This document shows positions 1 to 5,630 of a stretch of 6,101 nucleotides of DNA, piece by piece (the stretch's first letter is position 1; each line of letters opens with the position of its first letter). Location: NCBI GenBank assembly GCA_002450985.1, contig DKBA01000134.1, positions 1,186 through 7,286 on the forward strand, read 5' to 3'. The position numbers and the translations under genes are program-made. Under the pieces are notes generated by a model. It was not told the DNA's origin and ran no database searches. It worked only from the letters and a program-made list of their open reading frames with translations. The stretch is from Acidimicrobiia bacterium UBA6912 (GTDB taxonomy: Bacteria > Actinomycetota > Acidimicrobiia > Spongiisociales > UBA5794).

Positions 1-1
1 C

Positions 2-409
2 GCGGGGAGCTTCGCGTCGAACGTCGGCGGTATGGCCGCGGTCGTCGAGGAGTGCGGCGGCGCCACCAGCATCATCACGCTGGCTCTCGAGGGCGACTTC
101 GAGGGTTGCCTGTACACGGACGAGATCACCCAGGCGGGGGTTCGCGCCAACGGCGTGTACGTCGAGCACGGGTTCGAGACCATCGTCGGCTGCATGGACA
201 CGCCGGACGGTGAGATGTGCGGCACCCTGAGCACCAGCTTCGTCTTCATGGCGACCTTCGCCCCCGACGGGACCCAGCTCACCGGTGGGTGCGTACACCC
301 GATCCTGGGCGGCACCGGCGACTTTGCGGGCGCAAGCGGCGTGATCGTGTTCCACGACGACGTGGCGGCGGGCACGGCCGAATACAGGGGGCTCATCGAG
401 CTGCCGTGA
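2..409 (+). CDS. 3' part of a probable secreted beta-barrel (allene-oxide-cyclase/dirigent-like) protein
   Basis: The reading frame is open from the left edge (first full codon at 2) to TGA at 407-409, so the gene probably begins outside the window. An ATG at 32 exists, but the residues before it (AGSFASNVGG) look like ordinary protein, and no ribosome-binding site precedes it. The visible 135 residues alternate short beta-strand-like segments with Gly/Asp turns and contain five cysteines, which suggests an exported, disulfide-bonded protein. The signal peptide would be upstream and cannot be seen. Near the C terminus, HPILGGTGDFAGASGVIVF resembles the GGTGxFxGAxG hairpin found in allene-oxide-cyclase-like and dirigent-like barrels. 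This family link is inference from the motif and strand pattern; no catalytic residue can be assigned. Two hairpins directly downstream suggest that it is the last gene of its transcript. Confidence 0.6.
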   Translation, partial: AGSFASNVGGMAAVVEECGGATSIITLALEGDFEGCLYTDEITQAGVRANGVYVEHGFETIVGCMDTPDGEMCGTLSTSFVFMATFAPDGTQLTGGCVHPILGGTGDFAGASGVIVFHDDVAAGTAEYRGLIELP

Positions 410-414
410 CACGG

Positions 415-433
415 AGCCGCCCTTCGGGCGGCT
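415..433 (+). terminator. GC-rich hairpin 5 bp after the first stop codon
   Basis: An 8-bp perfect inverted repeat (AGCCGCCC, TTC, GGGCGGCT) lies just past the TGA at 407-409. Only a weak pyrimidine stretch follows. It may act with the second hairpin at 457-483 as a tandem terminator or as a 3'-end stabiliser. Confidence 0.45.
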
Positions 434-456
434 TCGACTTCCAGCAACAGCACACG

Positions 457-483
457 GTGCCCCGGTCGAAACGGCCGGGGCAC
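457..483 (+). terminator. Strong 12-bp hairpin, probable terminator
   Basis: The arms GTGCCCCGGTCG and CGGCCGGGGCAC pair over 12 positions, one of them G-U in RNA, around an AAA loop. A GC-rich stem of this kind between two same-strand genes is a common actinobacterial terminator form. The downstream sequence (TGCGTGTCTCGTT) is T-enriched but lacks a true T-tract. It probably ends transcription of the barrel-protein gene and insulates the AfsR-like gene. Confidence 0.6.
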
Positions 484-492
484 TGCGTGTCT

Positions 493-508
493 CGTTCGAC
501 GACGAACG
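493..508. repeat. Short dyad upstream of the AfsR-like gene
   Basis: CGTTCG, ACGA, CGAACG forms a perfect 6-bp dyad 47 bp before the ATG at 556. It could be an operator half-site pair or a third small hairpin after the terminator. The length is too short to exclude chance in GC-rich DNA. Confidence 0.25.
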
Positions 509-540
509 GGGTGCCATGGGAACCGCGAGATGCCGTTACG

Positions 541-546
541 TAGGAT
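541..546 (+). promoter_or_regulatory. Candidate -10 element (or weak ribosome-binding site) for the AfsR-like gene
   Basis: TAGGAT fits the TAnnnT form of an actinobacterial -10 element. Transcription would then start roughly at 552-556, at or next to the ATG at 556, giving a leaderless or nearly leaderless mRNA. No convincing -35 box is visible. The AGGA inside the same hexamer sits 10 nt from the ATG and could instead serve as a weak ribosome-binding site. Confidence 0.3.
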
Positions 547-555
547 CGATGGCGG

Positions 556-3500
556 ATGGCCGTCTTGGAGTTCCGATTGCTGGGCCCGCTTCAGGTGCTT
601 CGTGGTGGCGAGACCCTCGATCTCGGCTCGCGCAAGCAGCGAGCCCTCCTGGCGCTGCTGCTGATCAACCGGCATCGCGCCGTACCGATCGACCGGATCG
701 TCATGGCGCTGTGGGGTGCCGATGCTCCCGATGCTCGGCGCAAGGACGTGTGGGTGTACGTGTCGCGCCTGCGCAAGGTGCTCGGCGACCGATCAGGGGA
801 CGACGACGCGATCCTTCGCCGCAGCGGTGGCGGCTACGTGCTCGATGTTCCCGACGAGTCAGTCGATGCATCACGGTTCGAGCGTCTCGTCGGCGAAGCG
901 CGCCGGATCTCGGCGAGCGACCCGGCGGCGGCCTCGCTCGTCCTGGCAGAAGCGCTGGCGCTGTGGGAGGGCGATGCCATCCAGGAATTCAGCGCGGATG
1001 GGTTCGCCGCAGCCGAGGTAGCCCGCTGGGCAGAGCTCCGGCTCGTCGCCCTCGAGCTTCGCGTCAGCGCTGACATGGCGTGGAAGGACCCGGACGCGGT
1101 GATCCCCGAGATCCAGGCGCTGGCGCGGCGCCATCCCCTGCGACCGGAGTTGACGGCGAGCCTGATGATCGCGCTGTACCGGAGGGGCCGGCAGGCGGAG
1201 GCACTCCAGGCGTATCGCCGGTTTGCACAGGCACTCGGCTCCGAGCTCGGCCTCGACCCCCCGGCCGAGCTCCAGTTGCTCGAGGAACGCATCTTGCTCG
1301 ATGCACCGCTGGAGCCGTCGGACGCACCGCACGTCGTTCACTCGACGCTGCCGGCGCCCATCGCAACGTTCATCGGCCGGACCGCACCGCTCGATACGCT
1401 GGCCGAGCTCACCGACGGTCACCGCTTGGTCACGATCACCGGTGCGGGCGGGATCGGGAAGACGTCGCTGGCCGCCGAGTTCGGCCGCCGCACGTCGCTG
1501 CGCTACGAGGACGTAGCGATGATCGACCTCACCCGAGCCGAGGCGGCCGAGGACATCGTCGGTCTCCTCGCAGAGGCGTTGCGAGTTCACGCCGAGGGGC
1601 GCAACGTCATGGACGCGCTCATCGCGAGGATCGGCACCCGGCGCGTGCTTGCGATCCTCGACAACTGCGATCCCGTGGCCCGGGACGCCGCCGGCGTGGC
1701 GCGGCGCCTCCTCGAGCGGGCTCCCGGCCTGTGCGTCCTCGCCACGAGCCGCGTTCTGCTGGGTGTGGACGGCGAGCGGGTGTTCGAGCTGGCACCCATG
1801 GGGACCTCTCCGGGCGGTGAAGCCGAGGAGCTGCTGACCGACCGGGTCGCGCTGCTCGGAGATGCCGTGGCCGGTGCGGTCACGCCTGCCGAGCTGCGCC
1901 AGATGTGCGCACGCACCGCCGGCTTCCCACTTCTCATCGAGCTCGCTGCGAGCCAACTCCGTGCCTTTTCGCCTGCCGAGGTGGTCGCCGCCCTCGACGA
2001 CCAGACGGCGGTGCTCGCCTCGCCGGGGCGGGACGGTCCGGAACGGCATCGCGACACACGGGCGAACATCGCATGGAGCGAGCGTCTCCTCTCGCCCGCC
2101 TCTGCGGCGCTGCTCCGCCGCCTGGCCGTCTTCTGCTCGAGCTTCACGCTCGAGGCTGTCGCAGCGGTGGCAGGCTTTGCGCCGCCGGAGGCGAACTCGG
2201 CACGGGTCGAGCTGCGCGGTCTCGTCGATGCCTCGCTGGTCGTCGCCGACCGGGGATCGCCGTCGCGATACCGTCTGCTGGAACCCGTTCATCACTTCGC
2301 CTGGCTCCGCCTCGTCGAAGAGGGCGAGGCAGCCGAGGCGGCGCAACGTCACGCCGCTCACTACCTCGAGGTGTTCGACGACGCAGAGCACGTCACCCAG
2401 ACGGCCGAGGGGCTCGCCGCGCTGCGGCCCGACGGCGCCAACCTCGAAGCCGCGATCCGCTTCCTGCTGGACCGGGGGGACACAGAGGCGGCACAGACGG
2501 CCGCCGCTCGAGCCGTTCCCTTCTGGCGGCTCTCCGAGGACGCCTTGGCGACGCTGCCGTTCGTGGAGCACGTGCTGGCCGCGGACGCTCGCCCGACCAA
2601 GGCGCGGGCGGCGCTGCTGCACCACGCAGGTCCGACCTTCGGGCTCGTGAGAGGCCGCGACTTCTGGTACGGCGCAATCGTTGCGGAGCTGCGAGCGATT
2701 GCCGGCGTGCTGGACGACGCGGAGGTCGGCGCCTGGTTGCTCCGCCGAGAAGCCGATCAGGCGTCGTGGCAAGGCGATCCCAACGAGGCGATACCGCTCT
2801 TCGAGCAGGCGATCGCACAATGCGAGGAGGTCGGGCTCGGATCCGAGGCGGTCGCGTGCTGCCACAACCTCGCCTGGTATCTCTACTGGCTTCCCGATCG
2901 ACTGGACGAGACGGAAGCCGTGCTCGACCGCTGGCAGACGGCAGCGGCGGCGAGTGGTCTCGCCCGAGACGTGCTCAGCAGCCGCGTCGTGCGGTGCTGG
3001 ATCGCGCTGTCGCGCAGCGATCACGCGCTGGTCGAGTCGCTCTGCGCCGAAGTGGCAGAGGCGCTTCGCGCTCTCGGGGACCATCGCTTGGCGGCCACGT
3101 TGTCGCAGCAGCTCGCCGTCAACTCCCTCAGGCTCGGCGACCTGGAGCGGGCCGAGGGGCGGGCGACGACGGCACTAGAGGGTCTCGAGGAGATGGGGAT
3201 GGTGCTCTTCAGCAGCGAGTGGCGGCTCTTTCGGGCGGCGATCCGCGTACGGCTCGGTCACGGCCAGGGGGCCATCGCCGACATGATCGCCGCCTGCGAG
3301 GCCCTGGCGGGCATCGCCGATGCCGAGGCAACGGCGACGGCGCTCGCCGTTCTCGGGCGGGCGTTGGTGACGATCGCACCCGAGCAGGCGGCAACGGTCC
3401 TTGCGTGCCATGCCGCGCACGGGCAGCCGTGGATGCTCGGTGTGGTGCCGCGATTCTTCGTCCCGGCGCTGGATGACCGCATCGGGCACCCGAGGGCGAC

Positions 3501-3633
3501 CCTGCGTCGGACTCTCGGATCGGAATCCGTCGATGCCGCCGAACGGCAGGGCGCCGGCATGGACCCACACTCGGCCTATGCCGAAACCGCGGAGAGGTTG
3601 GCGGCCATCGCCGCGGGCACGCCGGAGCAGTGA
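556..3633 (+). CDS. AfsR/SARP-type transcriptional regulator with BTAD, NB-ARC ATPase and TPR-like C-terminal region
   Basis: A large cytoplasmic DNA-binding regulator of 1025 residues. Residues 1-95 match the SARP/OmpR-type winged helix (EFRLLGPLQV, then SRKQRALLALLLINRHRAV, then VWVYVSRLRKVLGD). Residues 100-251 form the helical BTAD domain, with LxPELTASLMIALYRRGRQAEALQAYRR-like helices ending in LGLDPPAELQLLEERIL. TFIGR at 271-275 opens the ATPase module. The Walker A motif GAGGIGKTS is at 296-304, a Walker B-like VLAILDN at 364-370 and LATSR at 395-399. ERHRDTRANIAWS (496-508), LLRRLAVF (519-526) and RYRLLEPVHHFAW (from 571) are family hallmarks of the helical and winged-helix part. About residues 600-1000 are Ala/Leu-rich helices with TPR-like repeats. 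The start at 556 is the first start codon after the in-frame TAG at 541. AfsR relatives activate secondary-metabolite or developmental genes in response to ligand or phosphorylation; the target here is unknown. All nucleotide-binding motifs look intact. The gene converges on hspR. Confidence 0.93.
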   Translation: MAVLEFRLLGPLQVLRGGETLDLGSRKQRALLALLLINRHRAVPIDRIVMALWGADAPDARRKDVWVYVSRLRKVLGDRSGDDDAILRRSGGGYVLDVPDESVDASRFERLVGEARRISASDPAAASLVLAEALALWEGDAIQEFSADGFAAAEVARWAELRLVALELRVSADMAWKDPDAVIPEIQALARRHPLRPELTASLMIALYRRGRQAEALQAYRRFAQALGSELGLDPPAELQLLEERILLDAPLEPSDAPHVVHSTLPAPIATFIGRTAPLDTLAELTDGHRLVTITGAGGIGKTSLAAEFGRRTSLRYEDVAMIDLTRAEAAEDIVGLLAEALRVHAEGRNVMDALIARIGTRRVLAILDNCDPVARDAAGVARRLLERAPGLCVLATSRVLLGVDGERVFELAPMGTSPGGEAEELLTDRVALLGDAVAGAVTPAELRQMCARTAGFPLLIELAASQLRAFSPAEVVAALDDQTAVLASPGRDGPERHRDTRANIAWSERLLSPASAALLRRLAVFCSSFTLEAVAAVAGFAPPEANSARVELRGLVDASLVVADRGSPSRYRLLEPVHHFAWLRLVEEGEAAEAAQRHAAHYLEVFDDAEHVTQTAEGLAALRPDGANLEAAIRFLLDRGDTEAAQTAAARAVPFWRLSEDALATLPFVEHVLAADARPTKARAALLHHAGPTFGLVRGRDFWYGAIVAELRAIAGVLDDAEVGAWLLRREADQASWQGDPNEAIPLFEQAIAQCEEVGLGSEAVACCHNLAWYLYWLPDRLDETEAVLDRWQTAAAASGLARDVLSSRVVRCWIALSRSDHALVESLCAEVAEALRALGDHRLAATLSQQLAVNSLRLGDLERAEGRATTALEGLEEMGMVLFSSEWRLFRAAIRVRLGHGQGAIADMIAACEALAGIADAEATATALAVLGRALVTIAPEQAATVLACHAAHGQPWMLGVVPRFFVPALDDRIGHPRATLRRTLGSESVDAAERQGAGMDPHSAYAETAERLAAIAAGTPEQ

Positions 3634-3638
3634 GGTCG

Positions 3639-4037
3639 TCAGCCGAACGGGTTGCGGCGCCGGATGTCGGGGAGGTGGCGCTTGCCGGTCACCGTCACCC
3701 GTGTCACCGTCTGGCCGCCCGGCGGCTGACCGGTCACTCGGGTCTCTGCCTCCCCGAGCAGTCGACGCAGCCGGTCGACCTGGCCGCGCAACCGGCTGTT
3801 CTCTGCCTGAAGGTCGAGGATGCGCTTGACGCCCTCCAGGTTCACGCCGTCCGCCGTCAGCTCCTGAATGAGCCCGAGACGCTCCAGATCCTCATCGGAG
3901 TACCGGCGGGTGCCGCCAGGCGTCCGGTACGGCTCGATGAGCCCCTTCCGCTCGTAGATGCGGAGTGTCTGCGGGTGGACGCCGGCCAGCTCGGCGGCGA
4001 CCGAGATGATGTAGACGGCGTCGTGTCGCTTGCTCAT
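3639..4037 (-). CDS. hspR: HspR, MerR-family heat-shock repressor
   Basis: A 132-residue autoregulatory repressor, last gene of the dnaK operon. The MerR-type helix-turn-helix is at residues 9-36 (YIISVAAELAGVHPQTLRIY) and the wing follows (RTPGGTRRYSDEDLERL, 38-54). The segment ADGVNLEGVKRILDL (62-76) is typical of HspR, and a Leu/Arg-rich coiled coil for dimerisation extends to about residue 100. Family knowledge: HspR binds inverted repeats called HAIR (CTTGAGT-N7-ACTCAAG) upstream of dnaK, with DnaK as co-repressor in Streptomyces. No HAIR site is visible here because the operon promoter lies beyond the right edge. The ATG at 4037 lies 3 bp after the dnaJ stop and has a GGGAG ribosome-binding site 8 nt upstream. 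The C-terminal tail after residue 100 is Thr/Val-rich, then basic, ending RRRNPFG. Length is normal for the family. Confidence 0.93.
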   Translation of the reverse strand: MSKRHDAVYIISVAAELAGVHPQTLRIYERKGLIEPYRTPGGTRRYSDEDLERLGLIQELTADGVNLEGVKRILDLQAENSRLRGQVDRLRRLLGEAETRVTGQPPGGQTVTRVTVTGKRHLPDIRRRNPFG

Positions 4038-4040
4038 CGC

Positions 4041-4961
4041 TCACACTCCCAGATGCGCTCGGGGGTCGTCGACCGTGCTGTCCCTGAACTGCTCGAGCAG
4101 CGACCGCTGATCGTCGGTGAGGTCCTTCGGCACGACGACCTCGATCGTGACGAGCAGATCGCCGGTCGTCTTGGTGGAGGCCACACCCTTGCCGGTCACC
4201 CGGAAGGTCTTTCCGCTCTGAGTGCCCGCCGGGACGCGCAGTCGCACCTTGCCGTCGAGGGTCGGCACGTTGATCTCCGCACCGAGCGCCGCCTCCGCAA
4301 ACGTCACCGGAACCGTGATCAGCAGGTTCCTCCCGGACCGCCCGAACACGGGATGGCTCCCGGCGTGGACCTTGACGAAGAGGTCGCCCGGAGGTCCGCC
4401 GTTGCTTCCGGACTCGCCGCGGCCCCGCACCCTGACCCGGCCGCCGTCGTCGATCCCGGCCGGAATCTTCACCTTGACCGTCGATCCGTCGACGGTGATG
4501 GTGCGGGTCGTCCCCGAGATCGCCTCGTGGAAGCTCAGCGAGACCTCGGCCGTGACATCGCGTCCCGGTTGGGGACGGGGCTGCGCCGCCGTCCTGCCGA
4601 AGAGGTCGCCGAATCCGCCGAGCAGGTCCTCGATGCCACCGAAGCCCCCGCCGCCGCGTCGGGCGCCACCGCCGAAGAGATCCTCGACACGGACGTATTG
4701 CTGGCCGCCGCCGGGACCGCCGACGAAGTAGCCCATCTCGCGGACGTGGTCGTACTCCTTGCGCTGCTCGGGGTCGCCGAGCACGTCGTAGGCCTCGTTG
4801 ATCTCCTTGAACTTCAACTCGGCAGCGGCATCGTCCGGATTCTTGTCCGGGTGGTACTTCTGGGCGAGCTTGCGGTAGGCCTTCTTGAGGTCCTTGTCGG
4901 ACGCGGTCTTCGGAACGCCCAATGTGGCGTAGTAGTCCGTCTCGAGCCACTCCTTGCGCAT
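4041..4961 (-). CDS. dnaJ: DnaJ-family Hsp40 co-chaperone without zinc finger (CbpA/class II-like)
   Basis: A 306-residue J-protein that stimulates DnaK ATPase and delivers unfolded clients. The J domain spans residues 9-72, with DYYATLGV at 9-16 and the essential HPD at 37-39. A Gly/Phe-rich linker follows (about 77-123, with GGGGFGGIEDLLGGFGDLFG). The two C-terminal beta domains begin at GRDV (133-136) and include FHEAISGT (144-151), PAGIDDGGRVRVRGRG and, in domain II, PVTFAEAALGAEI and VPAGTQSGKTFRVTGKG. The four CxxCxGxG zinc-finger repeats of class I DnaJ are absent. The chain contains no cysteine at all, and its length (about 300 rather than about 380) agrees with a clean architectural absence, not a deletion. 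The ATG at 4961 is 5 bp after the grpE stop. A GGAGGAAG sequence ends 13 nt upstream, rather far, so coupling to grpE translation is likely. The symbol follows operon position; cbpA would fit the architecture. Confidence 0.93.
   Translation of the reverse strand: MRKEWLETDYYATLGVPKTASDKDLKKAYRKLAQKYHPDKNPDDAAAELKFKEINEAYDVLGDPEQRKEYDHVREMGYFVGGPGGGQQYVRVEDLFGGGARRGGGGFGGIEDLLGGFGDLFGRTAAQPRPQPGRDVTAEVSLSFHEAISGTTRTITVDGSTVKVKIPAGIDDGGRVRVRGRGESGSNGGPPGDLFVKVHAGSHPVFGRSGRNLLITVPVTFAEAALGAEINVPTLDGKVRLRVPAGTQSGKTFRVTGKGVASTKTTGDLLVTIEVVVPKDLTDDQRSLLEQFRDSTVDDPRAHLGV
4046..4050 (-). promoter_or_regulatory. Ribosome-binding site of hspR
   Basis: GGGAG on the minus strand lies 8 nt upstream of the hspR ATG at 4037. 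It sits inside the last codons of dnaJ, which supports both the chosen start and translational coupling of the two genes. Confidence 0.6.
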
Positions 4962-4966
4962 CGTCG

Positions 4967-5581
4967 TCAGCTCGCTTCCTCCACGATCACGAGGCTCGGG
5001 CGCAGCACCCGTCCCTGCAACGTGTAACCGCGCCGCAGCTCCTGGGCCACGTGCAGGTCGCCGTCACCGCCGCCGGCGACGGCCTCGTGCACGGCGGGGT
5101 CGAATGGCTCGCCTGCAGCCGCGATGGCGGCGACGCCCTCCTTGCCGAGTGCATCCATGAGCTGGCTGTGCGTGCCGCGCATACCGTCGAGGAGCTTCTC
5201 CTCAGGTGGCGTCTGCGGCTCGTAGGCGAGTGCGGCGTCGAACGCGTCGAGCGTCGGCAGCAGCTTCTCCACGAGACGCTGCGACGCACGGAGGACGTTC
5301 TCCACCTGGTCGCGCTCGACCCGCTTGCGGTAGTTCTCGAAGTCGGCGGCGACCCGTTGCAGCGTCTCGAGGTACTCGGACGCCTCGGCACGGGCTTCGG
5401 CGAGCTCGCGCAGGAGCAGCGCCTGCGCCGCGTCGGGGTCGTCGGGCAGCTCGAGGCCGAGCTCTGCCGCGGTCAGGCCCTGATCGTGGCTCATCGGGGC
5501 GAGCTCGTCCGTCAGCACGACATCGTCGACGATCTCGGCAGTCACGGCCTCGGCCTCATCGGGTGTTGGCGTGTCGTTCAT
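4967..5581 (-). CDS. grpE: GrpE, nucleotide exchange factor of DnaK
   Basis: A 204-residue dimeric cochaperone that releases ADP from DnaK. Residues 1-52 are acidic and probably disordered. Residues 53-100 form the long paired helix (LLLRELAEARAEASEYLETL, then DFENYRKRVERDQ at 80-92). The C-terminal beta-wing has the family signature: GEPFDPAVHEAV at 157-168 and GYTLQGRVLRPSLVIV at 185-200. The same frame is open upstream to 5782, but that stretch is Arg/Ser/Pro-rich antisense-type sequence inside dnaK. The ATG at 5581 was chosen because a clear GAAGGA ribosome-binding site lies 7 nt before it and it gives a normal GrpE length. It starts 34 bp after the dnaK stop and ends 5 bp before dnaJ. 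An internal Met at residue 30 is a less likely alternative. Confidence 0.93.
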   Translation of the reverse strand: MNDTPTPDEAEAVTAEIVDDVVLTDELAPMSHDQGLTAAELGLELPDDPDAAQALLLRELAEARAEASEYLETLQRVAADFENYRKRVERDQVENVLRASQRLVEKLLPTLDAFDAALAYEPQTPPEEKLLDGMRGTHSQLMDALGKEGVAAIAAAGEPFDPAVHEAVAGGGDGDLHVAQELRRGYTLQGRVLRPSLVIVEEAS

Positions 5582-5588
5582 GCGTGGT

Positions 5589-5594
5589 TCCTTC
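5589..5594 (-). promoter_or_regulatory. Ribosome-binding site of grpE
   Basis: GAAGGA on the minus strand, 7 nt before the ATG at 5581, decides that start over the longer open frame reaching into dnaK. It lies 9 nt downstream of the dnaK/grpE hairpin and is not part of the stem, so the hairpin alone would not hide it. Confidence 0.6.
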
Positions 5595-5603
5595 GGTCCG
5601 AGT

Positions 5604-5630
5604 GGTGACGAGTCCTCAGGACTCGTCACC
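5604..5630 (-). repeat. Perfect 12-bp inverted repeat at the dnaK/grpE junction
   Basis: On the minus strand GGTGACGAGTCC, TGA, GGACTCGTCACC forms a 12-bp perfect stem with a 3-nt loop; as DNA it is a 27-bp dyad centred on one base. The 5' arm encodes the last four DnaK residues (GDES), the loop is the dnaK stop codon, and the 3' arm is non-coding. No T-tract follows (ACTCGGACC), so it is not a standard intrinsic terminator. A partial terminator, or a 3'-end stabiliser that lets dnaK be expressed above grpE, is more plausible. Confidence 0.65.

Noticed and set aside
871..3084. 737-codon open frame on the minus strand opposite the AfsR-like gene
   Set aside because: It lies in exact antisense codon register to the sense gene. 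With third positions mostly G/C, the antisense first bases are rarely T, so stops are avoided automatically. The product is Arg-rich and shows no recognisable domain.
1905..3476. 523-codon plus-strand frame inside the AfsR-like gene
   Set aside because: Shifted frame, extremely Arg/Gly/Ser-rich, no start signal; the overlapping frame contains the conserved regulator motifs.
3686..3740. Repeated GTCACC units and GACCGGTC palindrome in the hspR 3' part
   Set aside because: Three GTCACC copies within about 20 bp encode the Thr/Val-rich tail (TVTRVTVT); explained by coding, with no clear terminator shape.
4804..4890. CTTGA-containing stretches inside dnaJ (and at about 5875 in dnaK) as possible HAIR operators
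   Set aside because: None has the matching ACTCAAG arm at 7-bp spacing; they are coding sequence for Lys/Leu-rich or Phe-containing segments.
3630..5027. 465-codon open frame on the plus strand opposite hspR and dnaJ
   Set aside because: Same antisense-register artefact: hspR and dnaJ share the register, so the shadow frame continues across both. Sense products are unmistakable HspR and DnaJ.
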